A stretch of DNA of 64,000 nt from Bin5 sp965220715 (GCA_965220715.1 OZ244843.1:1612001-1676000), one strand, 5' to 3'; positions 25,140 to 34,287 are shown, counted from the stretch's first letter. Notes: generated by a model from the letters alone, not told the origin. Numbers and translations are program-made.

Positions 25140-25359
25140 TTCTCCCTGCCCCTCCGTGGACAAGAAGGGTCTAAGATGTTCTCCGTGCCCCTCCGCGGCC
25201 CTCCGTGGACAAAAAGGGTCTAAGATGTCCTCCGCGCCCCTCCGTGGACAAAAAAAGGTTTTCTTCGCGCCCCTTCGCGCCCCTTCGCGGACAAAAAAGG
25301 TGTTCTTCCTGCCCCTTCGCGGGCTATTGTGGCGTCCCAATTAAGATGCGTTTGCCCTG
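25140..25359. repeat. Degenerate direct repeats ending in a MITE right end
   Basis: Several imperfect direct copies of a unit containing cccctccgtggacaaaaa, gggtctaagatg and cttcgcgcccc, followed by a second copy of the MITE right end (25319-25359). Open frames here on both strands are low-complexity and not credible genes. It looks like slippage-expanded sequence between element ends. Confidence 0.6.
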
Positions 25360-25556
25360 AAAACTCCCCCCCGTTGACAATGCCAGACCCGTGTGCTTTC
25401 TTACAGTCACCGGCTGCTTGACAACTATATAGCGAATGACAAGCGACGCGGACTGCCTCCTTTCGCCTCACGGCAGCCTGCTGGGAGCCGGATAGCAAAC
25501 GGATTAATCCCTGCGTACCAACACCACTGTTCAACCCAGATCCAGGAGGGCAAAGC

Positions 25557-26876
25557 ATGAAGCTGCAAAACTCTAGTCGACGAAAGTTTCTTAAGACGGC
25601 CGGTCTCACCGGCTTCGGGTTGGCCATGGCCGCCTGCGCTCCCGCAACCGGGGGCGATATGGAAAGCGATGCCGCCGCCGAAGAACCGGTCGAGCTGTCT
25701 CTTTGGGGCTGGTGGGATATCCGCATGGATCTCTACCGCAGCGTAGCCGACAAATTCGCCGAACAAAATGATCGAATCACCGTCGATGTCCAGTCCATTG
25801 CCGGCGGCTATGTGGAGAAGCTCTACTCCGCCCTCGCAGCCGGCACAGGGCCGAACATGATCAAAATGCGTTCCCTTGCCTTCATGCACCAGATGCGGGA
25901 AGAAAATCTCGTGCTTGAATTCCCCGAGGACATCTTCCCGCCCAGCTGGTTCGAAGAGGCCTACCCCCTCTTTGATATCAAGACCAACGGGCGCTACGTA
26001 CTTCCCACCGGCACCACCTGTACCCTCATGATGTACAACAAGCAGATGTTTGAAGAAGCCGGTCTCGATCCTGAGTCGCCCCCCAAGACCTGGGACGACT
26101 TCACCACCGCAGCCAAGGCGCTCACCCAGAAGGACGGAACCGGCGCCATTTCCCGGGCCGGCTTTGCCGTCACCGATGAATGGCCCACCTTGAGCCAGAT
26201 TTATCAGCTGGGCGGCAACGTCATCCAGAACAATGGCGATGAACAGATTTCCCTCATGACCAGCCCCGAAGTCCATGAGGCCTTCACCTACATCTCCGAC
26301 ATGGCCCTCGTTCATGAAGTCTGGGATCCCGGATTCCCCAACTTTGATTCCATCGGCAACGGCCTTGCTGCCATGACCGAGGAACAGACCTGGGTGATCG
26401 GTGAGTACATCAACACCTATCCCGATATGTACCCCAACATCGGCTACTCGCACCCGCCAACCCCAACCGGCGAAGCCGACCCGCTCTATGGCTACAAGGA
26501 CACGGTAACCTCAATCTCTGCTGTTACCGGCCATTCCGAAAACGATGGCGACACTTGGGAATTCATGGAGTTTCTCTACAAAGACGGCGGCAAAGATGCC
26601 TACTGGGCCTTGTGCGAACTGATTTCGCTCGTGCCGGAGCGGGCAGACCTCATGTCCGACCCCAGGTTGCTGGAAACGCCCGGCCTTAAAGAGGCTTCTG
26701 AAGTCAATCCCAAGGAACGCAACTACGCCGCTGTGCCCGAGCGCGCCGGCGCCGTCATTAATGACGTTCTGTTTCTGATCGTCAATGAGGGACGGCCGGT
26801 GGCCGAGGCCCTGGAGTATGGCGACTCCGAGATCCAAAAGCTCATCGACGAGGGCTTGGCCAAGTATTGGGTCTAG
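25557..26876 (+). CDS. Sugar ABC transporter substrate-binding lipoprotein (Tat signal)
   Basis: A 439-residue extracytoplasmic binding protein (SBP_bac_1 family). The N-terminus has a twin-arginine signal (SSRRKFLKTAGLTGFG) followed by the lipobox MAAC, so it would be exported folded and lipid-anchored. The mature part shows SLWGWWDI, NDRITVDVQSIAGGYVEKLYSALAAGTGPN and PPKTWDDFTTAAKALTQKDG, typical of MalE-like proteins. The ATG at 25557 has an aggagg site. It is the first gene of a three-gene importer unit, followed by an intercistronic hairpin and two permeases. Ligand not predictable. Confidence 0.93.
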   Translation: MKLQNSSRRKFLKTAGLTGFGLAMAACAPATGGDMESDAAAEEPVELSLWGWWDIRMDLYRSVADKFAEQNDRITVDVQSIAGGYVEKLYSALAAGTGPNMIKMRSLAFMHQMREENLVLEFPEDIFPPSWFEEAYPLFDIKTNGRYVLPTGTTCTLMMYNKQMFEEAGLDPESPPKTWDDFTTAAKALTQKDGTGAISRAGFAVTDEWPTLSQIYQLGGNVIQNNGDEQISLMTSPEVHEAFTYISDMALVHEVWDPGFPNFDSIGNGLAAMTEEQTWVIGEYINTYPDMYPNIGYSHPPTPTGEADPLYGYKDTVTSISAVTGHSENDGDTWEFMEFLYKDGGKDAYWALCELISLVPERADLMSDPRLLETPGLKEASEVNPKERNYAAVPERAGAVINDVLFLIVNEGRPVAEALEYGDSEIQKLIDEGLAKYWV

Positions 26877-26920
26877 ACCGGCAGTCTGGCGTGAATTTCA
26901 ATCTATTCTTTGAGCTCGAT

Positions 26921-26949
26921 ACTCCCACGCCTACTGTAGGCGTGGGAGT
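26921..26949 (+). promoter_or_regulatory. Intercistronic hairpin after the binding-protein gene
   Basis: actcccacgccta and taggcgtgggagt form a perfect 13-bp stem with a 3-base loop. There is no T-run, so it is not a standard terminator. Lying between a binding-protein gene and its permeases, it probably protects the upstream mRNA and keeps binding-protein levels higher than permease levels, as in mal-type operons. This role is inferred. Confidence 0.65.
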
Positions 26950-27192
26950 CACCATGTTTGATACACATTCAGTCTGAGGACCAGTGCCGCTTGGCCAATA
27001 TGGGTAGGCGAAACCGCCACCCATGGAACCGTGATCCGCCTGCGTGCTCGTGCTGGCTGACGGCATCTATATCAGGTATGCAGACTCGAACCCGCGTTCA
27101 AATCTTCCCTGCCTAAACCGCAACTGCCGTTGCAGAATCTGTTCGTCGGTCCCCCCCGAAAACACCGCGAACGCCCCGTGGGAGGCGATTTG

Positions 27193-28110
27193 ATGATTCA
27201 AACCATCGTACAGAAATTTGCAAGTCGCCGGTCCACGATCCGCGCCGCCGAGCACCGCTTCATCGTCATCGCCCTCGTGCCCACCATCATCTTCTACGTG
27301 ATCGTCAAGTTCTACCCCATCTTCTTCTCCTTCTTTATCAGCATGCATGAATGGAGCCTGTTTGGAAACGTCTCACCCTTTGTCGGTTTCGACAACTACG
27401 CAATCCTTGCCAAGGATTCGCTCTTCTACAAGGTCATGTGGAACACCATGTACCGCACTTTCGCCGGTACCTTTCTCGGCGCCTTTTGTTCCCTCATCGT
27501 CGCTCTCATCCTCAATCCCATTAAGCGCGGCAGCATCCTCCTGCGTCTGATCTACTTCCTGCCCGTGATGACCTCCGTTATCGCCAGCGCCACCATCTGG
27601 AAATGGATGCTGCAGACCCGTTTCGGCCTGCTCAATCAACTCCTCAGCACCGTGGGCATCCAGCCAGTCCCCTGGCTCCAGTCCACCACCTGGGCCATGC
27701 CCAGCATCATCGTGATGGGCATCTGGGGCGGGATCGGCTTTACCGTCATTATATATCTCGCAGGATTGAAGGGTATCCCCAAAGACTACTACGAAGCCGC
27801 CGAAATTGACGGGGCCAGCAGTATCCAACTGGCCCTCAAGATTACGCTGCCACTTCTCAAACCGGTCGTCTCATTCGTTCTCATCACCGGCGTCATCGGC
27901 GGCTTCAGCGGCGGCTTCCAGGCCATCTACATGATGACCGGCGGCGGCCCGCTCGACTCCACCAGGGTGCTGGCCCTCCATATCTACGACTACGCCTTCC
28001 AGCGCATGTTCATGGGCCAGGCCGCCAGCATGTCCTTCGTCCTCTTTGCTATCGTTCTCATCCTCACTCTCGTCCAGTTCAAACTGCAACGAGTCGACTG
28101 GGAACTATGA
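27193..28110 (+). CDS. Sugar ABC transporter permease (MalF type)
   Basis: A 305-residue permease with about six membrane spans. A start region rich in basic residues precedes the first span (FIVIALVPTIIFYVIVKFYPIFFSFF), and the EAA loop is near residues 200-220 (YEAAEIDGASSIQLALKITL). The ATG at 27193 is taken because ggagg lies directly upstream; the frame is open to 27130. It pairs with the MalG-type permease at 28174, 63 bases downstream, and serves the binding protein at 25557. Confidence 0.93.
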   Translation: MIQTIVQKFASRRSTIRAAEHRFIVIALVPTIIFYVIVKFYPIFFSFFISMHEWSLFGNVSPFVGFDNYAILAKDSLFYKVMWNTMYRTFAGTFLGAFCSLIVALILNPIKRGSILLRLIYFLPVMTSVIASATIWKWMLQTRFGLLNQLLSTVGIQPVPWLQSTTWAMPSIIVMGIWGGIGFTVIIYLAGLKGIPKDYYEAAEIDGASSIQLALKITLPLLKPVVSFVLITGVIGGFSGGFQAIYMMTGGGPLDSTRVLALHIYDYAFQRMFMGQAASMSFVLFAIVLILTLVQFKLQRVDWEL

Positions 28111-28173
28111 GTCTCTTTCAAACCCAACGCAGCCATACTTCCTTTCTACCCTGGTCTTTTTCTGGAGTAACGC

Positions 28174-29070
28174 ATGGCTAATCAAGAGTTTGTTAGCGTA
28201 CCAAGCCAGGTCGATACGCGATCTCTCAGCCGCGGCGCAACCGATTTCCAGCGTCTTCGCCGCGGCCTGTTGATCAACTACCTTATCCTGGGCGCGGGCG
28301 CCATACTCATGGTCATCCCCTTTATCTGGATGATCAGCACCTCCTTCAAACCCCAGGCTGAAACCGTTTCATTCCCACCCCGTCTTTTCCCTATCAACCC
28401 CACCGTTGCCAACTATATAGATGTCTTCGACCGCGCCAACATGGGCCAACTCTACTGGAATACTACCTTCGTCAGCGTCATCAAAACCATCCTCAATATC
28501 TACACCAGCGCGCTCCTCGGCTATATCTTCGGCAAGTTTGTCTTCCGCGGACGGGACGTCATCTTCTACCTCCTGCTCAGCACCTGGATCATCCCCTTTG
28601 AAGTCTATCTGATCCCCCTCTACCTTATGACCGTCCAAGTCGGCTGGGCCGATACCTTTACCGCCCTGATCGTGCCCGAAATCTTCACCATCTATGCCAT
28701 GTTCATGTTCCGGCAGTTCATGTACACCATTCCCTCCGAACTGATCGACGCCGCCCGCATCGACGGAGCCGGCGAATGGTATATCTTCCACCGCATCATC
28801 ATCCCACTCTCTAAGGCTGCCCTCTTCACCCTCATCGCCTTCTACTTCATGTGGAACTGGAATGACTTTCTCTGGCCCCTGGTCGTCATCTCCGATCACG
28901 ACAAATACGTCATCACCGTCGGCTTGGCAACCTTCGTTGGCGAATTTTGGAACCAGTACGGGGTCATCATGGCCGGAGCCAGCCTCGCCATCATCCCCAT
29001 CCTCGCCCTCTTCATCGCCGTCCAGCGCTTCATCATCGAAGGCGTAGTCCTGACCGGCCTCAAGGGCTGA
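28174..29070 (+). CDS. Sugar ABC transporter permease (MalG type)
   Basis: A 298-residue permease: a first span GAILMVIPFIWMISTSFK, the EAA loop IDAARIDGAGEWYIFHRIII (about residues 190-210), MWNWNDFLWPLVV, and the common C-terminus IIEGVVLTGLKG. The ATG at 28174 has ctggag upstream. It is the last gene of the unit; no ATPase gene follows, so the ATPase is probably shared with another importer. Confidence 0.93.
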   Translation: MANQEFVSVPSQVDTRSLSRGATDFQRLRRGLLINYLILGAGAILMVIPFIWMISTSFKPQAETVSFPPRLFPINPTVANYIDVFDRANMGQLYWNTTFVSVIKTILNIYTSALLGYIFGKFVFRGRDVIFYLLLSTWIIPFEVYLIPLYLMTVQVGWADTFTALIVPEIFTIYAMFMFRQFMYTIPSELIDAARIDGAGEWYIFHRIIIPLSKAALFTLIAFYFMWNWNDFLWPLVVISDHDKYVITVGLATFVGEFWNQYGVIMAGASLAIIPILALFIAVQRFIIEGVVLTGLKG

Positions 29071-29505
29071 AACACTCGCCGGTGAACGTCAGCTTCGGTC
29101 GCGCCACCCTCCCCATCCTCCAAGCACGTGAAGTTGTCGTTGTAGGAGGCTCATTAGCTTTGCCCCATATACTGGACCACGAGCAAAGGCGAACAGTGGA
29201 GCATTTCACCAATCACGTGAAATGACAGTTTCCAGGCAATGGAACGGTTGCGACACTCGCAAACCTGCAAGCTTCGCGTAATCTCAACGGCATCTGACCA
29301 AGTACCGACGCCGCGCGCGCCCCGTGTGTTATACTGGCTTCGAGATGTCTGCACTTCCTAAGGAGCAGAATCTTGATCAAATGCGGCAAATAGAAGAAGA
29401 AGGGAAGCTTCCCAGAGGGAACAATCATGCACGTCGTGGGATAGTGATGAACACGGCACGGTTGACCTATTTCGCCGTGTCGGACGAGTTCATTACAGGA
29501 GGGCA
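29071..29505. other. Intergenic region upstream of the Uma2/AAA/DUF4276 genes
   Basis: About 435 bases without a convincing gene. An extended -10-like element (TGTTATACT, 29327-29335) lies before the Uma2 gene. A 61-codon plus frame from 29324 to 29509 lacks a ribosome binding site and family features, so it is not called. Confidence 0.5.
29327..29335 (+). promoter_or_regulatory. Possible extended -10 promoter element of the defence-like cassette
   Basis: TGTTATACT fits TGn plus TATACT. No good -35 is seen at the usual distance, in GC-rich sequence. It lies 171 bases before the ATG of the Uma2 gene, leaving a long leader. Confidence 0.3.
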
Positions 29506-30090
29506 ATGATGATCAGAACGAACCATGTTCCAAGTAGCAGTCCTGTGACGACAAAGTTTACATACGAGGACTACCTCAAGACCTCCGATGATGAACGCTA
29601 CGAACTCTTGGATGGAGAATTGATCATTATGCCGGCCCCGAGCATTGCGCATCAACACGTTGCCATGAAATTGGGGACGCGCCTTGACACTTTTGTGGAA
29701 GAGGGGAATCTGGGAGTTTTGTACTCCGCCCCCACCGACGTCGTACTCTCTGACACCGACGTCGTCCAACCCGACCTGCTGTTCATATCCTCAGAGCGGG
29801 CCCACATAATCACTCCCGCCAACATCCAAGGCGCGCCCGACCTGATCGTTGAAATTCGCTCCGACTCCACTGCCGAGCGCGACGAGACGCTCAAACGTAA
29901 CCTGTACGCCGAACGCGGAGTGAAAGAGTACTGGCTGGTGGATCCCGACGCCATGACCATTGCCGTTCTGCTGCTGAGAGAGGGCGGCTACGCGGAAGTG
30001 GCCGCACACCGTATGGGACAGGCTCTGACTTCACCTACACTGAAGGGCTTCTCTGTCAATCTGGACGAGATTTTCCGCTCCCACCCCTGA
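29506..30090 (+). CDS. Uma2 family putative endonuclease (DUF820)
   Basis: A 194-residue PD-(D/E)XK nuclease-fold protein of the Uma2/DUF820 family, abundant in Cyanobacteria and Chloroflexota. The fold shows YEDYLKTSDDERYELLDGEL at the N-terminus, the catalytic Asp in VVQPDLLFIS, the Glu in PDLIVEIRSDSTAERDE and the following basic segment TLKRNLYAERGVKEYWLVDPD. The ATG at 29506 has caggaggg upstream. The biological role of the family is unsettled. Here it precedes an AAA ATPase by 26 bases, so it may belong to the same transcription unit. Confidence 0.88.
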   Translation: MMIRTNHVPSSSPVTTKFTYEDYLKTSDDERYELLDGELIIMPAPSIAHQHVAMKLGTRLDTFVEEGNLGVLYSAPTDVVLSDTDVVQPDLLFISSERAHIITPANIQGAPDLIVEIRSDSTAERDETLKRNLYAERGVKEYWLVDPDAMTIAVLLLREGGYAEVAAHRMGQALTSPTLKGFSVNLDEIFRSHP

Positions 30091-30116
30091 TCAGGAGATG
30101 TGGAGGAGTAGTTGAT

Positions 30117-31325
30117 ATGCCAAGTTCCATGCAAATCGAAAGCATAGCCATCAAGAATTACCGATGCTTTCGAAATGTTGAACTGGACAATCTACCGCGA
30201 ATGACCATCGTAGTGGGTGCAAACGGTTCGGGCAAATCATCTCTGTTCGACGTATTCGCCTTCTTGAAAGATGCCCTGACGCAGAATGTCGCCACTGCGG
30301 TGGCGAGGCGCGGTGGGTTTCGGGAATTGGTCAGCCGGGGACAAGCTGGGCCGATTGAAATAGTGGTGAAGTTTCGCGAGAGCGGCGGTAGGTTGGCGAC
30401 GTACCGGCTGAAAGTCAACCAGGACAGTGGTCGCGCTGTTGTTGAACGCGAGGTATTGAGCTACCGCCATGGTCTCTACGGAAAGCCATGGCACTTTGTA
30501 GATTTCAGCCGAGGCGAGGGAAAGGCGATAACAAACGAGTCTGAATATGGAATGGAAGGCGCGGTCGAGCAAAGGACGGAATACAAACTCGATGATCCCA
30601 GTATCTTGGCGATTAAAGGGCTTGGCCAATTTCGCCAGTTCCAAGTGGTGTCGGACTTTCGCAGCCTGATTGAGAATTGGCACATTTCTGACTTTCATAT
30701 CGCTGACGCGCGGCCAAGCGCCGAAGAAGGATACGCCGAGCAGCTGTCCACCCGTGGCGACAATGTGGCGCTGGTGGCGCAATATCTCTATGAAAACCAT
30801 CCCCACCAATTCGAGAAGGTACTCCAGGCCATGCGCAAACGCGTCCCCGGCGTGAGCGACGTGGAAGCAAGGCCCACCGAAGACGGGAGGCTCGTTCTTC
30901 GTTTCCAAGACGGAAGCTTCCAGGATCCATTCATCGCGCGTTACGTCTCTGACGGGACGATTAAGATGTTCGCCTACTTGGTGCTGCTCTATGATCCCAA
31001 CCCTCATTCGCTATTGACGGTCGAGGAGCCGGAGAATCAACTCTATCCCGCGCTGATGCACGAGTTGGCCGAGGAGTTCCGTGATTACGCCCGCCGTGGC
31101 GGCCAAGTCTTTGTTTCCACCCACTCTCCCGATTTTCTCAATGGAGCGGAACTGGAGGAAATACGCTGGCTGGTCAAGGAGGACGGTTTCACGAAGGTCC
31201 GCCGGGCGTCGGAGAGCGGGCTTCTGCAGGCCCTGGTTCACGAAGGCGATCTGCCCGGCGCGCTCTGGAGGCAAGGGGTATTCGACCTGCCCGGCCTGCT
31301 CTGGAGGCAAAATGAAGCCGAATGA
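30117..31325 (+). CDS. AAA family ATPase (RecF/SMC-like, AAA_21)
   Basis: A 402-residue ABC/RecF-type ATPase. It starts with the SMC-like IESIAIKNYRCFRNVEL; Walker A is GANGSGKSS (residues 34-42); a signature-like VSDGTIKMFAYLVLL lies near 285; Walker B is LLTVEEPENQL (about 305); and STHSPDFLN is the switch/H-loop. Proteins of this form are the ATPase halves of several anti-phage or toxin-type systems (OLD, PARIS AriA, and related pairs). The stop overlaps the start of the DUF4276 gene by four bases (ATGA), implying coupled translation. The ATG has a ggaggag site. Confidence 0.92.
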   Translation: MPSSMQIESIAIKNYRCFRNVELDNLPRMTIVVGANGSGKSSLFDVFAFLKDALTQNVATAVARRGGFRELVSRGQAGPIEIVVKFRESGGRLATYRLKVNQDSGRAVVEREVLSYRHGLYGKPWHFVDFSRGEGKAITNESEYGMEGAVEQRTEYKLDDPSILAIKGLGQFRQFQVVSDFRSLIENWHISDFHIADARPSAEEGYAEQLSTRGDNVALVAQYLYENHPHQFEKVLQAMRKRVPGVSDVEARPTEDGRLVLRFQDGSFQDPFIARYVSDGTIKMFAYLVLLYDPNPHSLLTVEEPENQLYPALMHELAEEFRDYARRGGQVFVSTHSPDFLNGAELEEIRWLVKEDGFTKVRRASESGLLQALVHEGDLPGALWRQGVFDLPGLLWRQNEAE

Positions 31326-31909
31326 GCACAACCCCCGTGAAAAGAGTCATCTCCTTGTTGGAAGAGGCTTCCATGCGGGACCTGCTCGTTGGACTGCTGC
31401 CCCGTCTATACCCCAACATGGTATTCGAATGCTTAGCGCACGAAGGGAAGAACGACCTGGAGAAGAGCATCCCCCGCAAGTTGCGAGCATGGCGCGAGCC
31501 GGGTGTACGATTTGTTATCCTGCGAGACAACGATGGCGACGACTGTGTCCGTCTCAAAAGGCGACTTCTGCAATCTTGCCAGCAAGCAGGCCGGCCCGAC
31601 ACGCTCGTGAGAATTGTGTGCCAGGATTTAGAAGCCTGGTATCTGGGTGAACCTGACGCCCTGGCTGAAGCCTTCGAAAACGACAGACTACGTGTAATCG
31701 GTCGCAGAGCGAGTTTTCGCGATCCGGACGCAGTTCAGCAGCCGTCGGAGGCCCTGAAGAGGCTCGTCCCTGGCTTTCGGAAAGTCAGCGGCGCGAAGAT
31801 GATGGCCGGTTTACTTACGCGAGAAAGAAACTATTCGAAGAGTTTTCAGGTCCTGCTGTCAGGGCTTGACAAACTGTGCGGAGAATTCGGGGACGGCGCT
31901 TCGAGTTGA
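31322..31909 (+). CDS. DUF4276 family protein (Toprim-like)
   Basis: A 195-residue protein recognisable as DUF4276 from AHEGKNDLEKSIPRKLRAW, FVILRDNDGDDC and VRIVCQDLEAWYLGEPDAL. The acidic residues are arranged as in Toprim nucleases: a Glu in the first strand (SLLEEASMRDLL) and the DxD-like RDNDGDD. It overlaps the AAA ATPase gene by four bases, a pairing like AriA-AriB of PARIS, where the Toprim partner belongs to DUF4435. A nuclease or effector role is inferred by analogy, not shown. Confidence 0.85.
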   Translation: MSTTPVKRVISLLEEASMRDLLVGLLPRLYPNMVFECLAHEGKNDLEKSIPRKLRAWREPGVRFVILRDNDGDDCVRLKRRLLQSCQQAGRPDTLVRIVCQDLEAWYLGEPDALAEAFENDRLRVIGRRASFRDPDAVQQPSEALKRLVPGFRKVSGAKMMAGLLTRERNYSKSFQVLLSGLDKLCGEFGDGASS

Positions 31910-31997
31910 GCTGTCGACCATGAACATCCTCCACACCTCAACCGACGCGCCCCGCATAAATCGAATTTACGGCCCGGCTAATACTCTGGCAGAGCAA

Positions 31998-32990
31998 TCA
32001 CCTGAACTTCAACACCCTCCCCCGGTTGTCAATCCCCCCAGCCCGGTCCGACCCGCCTAAAACGAACGCCGTCCCCTCGTGCCCGGCCACGGGCATCCCA
32101 TGAATGCCCGCCGGCAGGTCCGCCAGCCGTGTCCACTCGCCCGAGACCGCGTCATAAACTTCGGCGCTGGCAAGAGCCGTCCACGGGCGCGCACCCAGAA
32201 TCTCGCCGCCGGCGACGATGATGCGCCCGCCCACCGCGGCCGCGCCAAACCCGCTACGCGCCTCGTTCATCTCAGGGCCATCCCGCCACGCCCCGCTGGC
32301 CGGATCAAATATCTCCACCGTCGCCAGCGCGCCCGTCCCGCCCCAACGACCGCCAATGACCCATAACTCGTCGTTGAAAGCCACCGCTGCTACATGCTCG
32401 CGCGGCTGCACCGGGCCAGGCATAACGGCCCAGGAGTCCTCCGCCGGATCATAGCGAAGCAGGGCCGTAGTGCCGCCCGTGCCGCCCACGAGATAAATGA
32501 AATCCTCAAGCGAAACCGCTTCACCGCTCATGCGCCGTTCCGGCATCGAACCGGCCTCCGCCCACGCGTCCGTCGCCGGATCATAGACGAAGATCGATGC
32601 CGTAGCCTGCCAGCTCAAATCAGGCCCTCCGCCGAAAACAAAGACCTTGCCGCCGTGTCCGGTCACCATCATATGGTGGGCCGGCTCCGGCAAAGGCGCC
32701 AGCTCCGTCCAGCTATCGTTCGCCGGATCGTATGCCGCGAAATCGGTCAACCCGCCAAAACCACCCGGCACATAGAATATCCCGTCCACGACACCAACCC
32801 GCATCTCCGAGCGGGCAGTTGGCATCCCCGCCCCCGCCTGCCAAATGGCTGCCGTCTCGTCTGGCTGGGCAGGCGCCCCTCTGTCTCCCTCCACTGCCGG
32901 AATGGTCAGTTGACCCGCACACGCCGCCAGCAACAGCATCACCACCATCACCAAGATAATCGTAGACGCACGTAGACAGCTGTTCATCAT
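31998..32990 (-). CDS. Kelch-repeat lipoprotein (beta-propeller)
   Basis: A 330-residue lipoprotein: a hydrophobic signal followed by lipobox LLLAAC, then about six kelch-type blades, each of the form GGxxx...YDPAxDxWxxxxxMP (for example VFVFGGGPDL, FVYDPATDAWAEAGSMP, LVGGTGGTTALLRYDPAEDSW, WVIGGRWGG, IIVAGGEILG). Such propellers bind glycans or proteins, some as sugar mutarotases or sialic acid epimerases (NanM-like). It starts one base after the amidase stop, so the two are coupled. A C-terminal relic of a paralogue lies at 24418-24600. Confidence 0.85.
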   Translation of the reverse strand: MMNSCLRASTIILVMVVMLLLAACAGQLTIPAVEGDRGAPAQPDETAAIWQAGAGMPTARSEMRVGVVDGIFYVPGGFGGLTDFAAYDPANDSWTELAPLPEPAHHMMVTGHGGKVFVFGGGPDLSWQATASIFVYDPATDAWAEAGSMPERRMSGEAVSLEDFIYLVGGTGGTTALLRYDPAEDSWAVMPGPVQPREHVAAVAFNDELWVIGGRWGGTGALATVEIFDPASGAWRDGPEMNEARSGFGAAAVGGRIIVAGGEILGARPWTALASAEVYDAVSGEWTRLADLPAGIHGMPVAGHEGTAFVLGGSDRAGGIDNRGRVLKFR

Positions 32991-32991
32991 C

Positions 32992-34287
32992 CTACCCTCG
33001 CACCAGTGCTTCGATCGCCTCTCCCCACGCCAGCAGATGCTCATCCGCGCCGAAGGGCGCGCAGAACTGTACCGCCAACGGCAGGCCCTCCTCCGTTTCG
33101 CCTGTCGGGATCGCCAGCGCCGGCACGCCCGCGTTGGTCCAGGGCAGATTCATGATCGGGTTGCCAGTGGCGTGGATCCCGTGCGGCGCAGGGCCGGTCG
33201 CCGCCGGCGCAATCCACAGATCGGCGCCTGCGGAGAGCAGCGCCTCCTCCATCGAATGGCGCAAACGCAGCTGATCGGCGCGTATGTCGTCCCGTTCTCC
33301 GTCGGAAATGGTAGCCCCGGTTCGCATGATCTCGTGCATATGTACACTGTACCGATCAGAGTACTCCCCGTACCACTGCTTATGAACCTCGGCCACTTCG
33401 ACCGCAGTCAGGCGGCGGTGGCGCCGGTTAAGATCGGCATAGTCAGGGAAAAACGGGATGCGTTCGATGCGGAACCCCTCAGCGGCCAACCTGTCAAGCG
33501 TTTCTTCAAAATGCTGCAGGCCGACCTCCTCTGCCTCCTCCATATACGGGCCGTCCGGGACCGCCAGGGCCGGCAGACCGTCAGGAGGCGCACTCTCGCT
33601 GTCGTCCCAACTGCCTAGCAGCGCTGAGCATGCCAGCTTCATCGTCGCCACATCCTGGCTGAAAAGCCCCGCATGATCCACAGATTTCGAGAAGAAGAGC
33701 ATCCCAGCGGTAGGGATCCGGTCATAGCTGGGCTTGAAGCCGATGATCCCGCAGAAAGCAGCCGGGCGGATGACCGAGCCAATCGTCTGTGTGCCCAGCG
33801 CCAGCGGATAGAAACCTGCCGCCACGCCCGCGGCCGAGCCGCTGCTTGAGCCCCCGGGCGTATGTTCAGTATTGCGCGGATTGCGGGTCGGGCCCGGCTG
33901 GAAGTAGGCGAACTCGGTAGTGACCGTCTTACCTGCGACCAGCGCGCCGCTCTGTTTGAGGCGCGTCACGACCTCCGATTCCGCGCCGTCGAACAGTTCC
34001 GCCGGCAGTTTAGAACCGGCCTTGGTGGGGAAACCGTCCACGCGAAAGAAGTCCTTCACGCCCACAAGCAACCCGAACAGAGCGGGCCGCCGCGCCGGAT
34101 CGGGGAAACGGGCCAGCAGGGCCTCGGCCTCACCCGTCAGCCGCTGCCGCCGCGCCGGCTCCGGCAGCAACGCCTGGATTAGTGGGTCCTCAGCGTCGAT
34201 GCGGTCACAAACCGTCTGGACGTGTGCAATCAGTTCGGCCTCACCGCTACGCAGCGCAGCGGGGCTGGGAAATCCTGTTCGGGACAT
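32992..34287 (-). CDS. Amidase (amidase signature family)
   Basis: A 431-residue amidase-signature hydrolase that splits amide bonds to acid and ammonia. The Ser-cisSer-Lys triad is visible: Lys in GVKDFFRVDG (about residue 80), the glycine/serine-rich block TPGGSSSGSAAGVAAG (about 143-158) and the nucleophile Ser in GTQTIGSVIRPA (about 165-176). The ATG at 34287 with ggagag upstream is preferred over the open extension to 34368. It lies between the aldolase/dehydrogenase fusion (82 bases upstream) and a kelch lipoprotein in one minus-strand operon. Substrate unknown. Confidence 0.92.
   Translation of the reverse strand: MSRTGFPSPAALRSGEAELIAHVQTVCDRIDAEDPLIQALLPEPARRQRLTGEAEALLARFPDPARRPALFGLLVGVKDFFRVDGFPTKAGSKLPAELFDGAESEVVTRLKQSGALVAGKTVTTEFAYFQPGPTRNPRNTEHTPGGSSSGSAAGVAAGFYPLALGTQTIGSVIRPAAFCGIIGFKPSYDRIPTAGMLFFSKSVDHAGLFSQDVATMKLACSALLGSWDDSESAPPDGLPALAVPDGPYMEEAEEVGLQHFEETLDRLAAEGFRIERIPFFPDYADLNRRHRRLTAVEVAEVHKQWYGEYSDRYSVHMHEIMRTGATISDGERDDIRADQLRLRHSMEEALLSAGADLWIAPAATGPAPHGIHATGNPIMNLPWTNAGVPALAIPTGETEEGLPLAVQFCAPFGADEHLLAWGEAIEALVRG

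Noticed and set aside
25126..25344. Overlapping 72-codon frames on both strands
   Set aside because: Low-complexity repeat sequence without start signals or family features.
29324..29509. 61-codon frame before Uma2
   Set aside because: No ribosome binding site, no motif, and its 5' part overlaps the possible promoter element.
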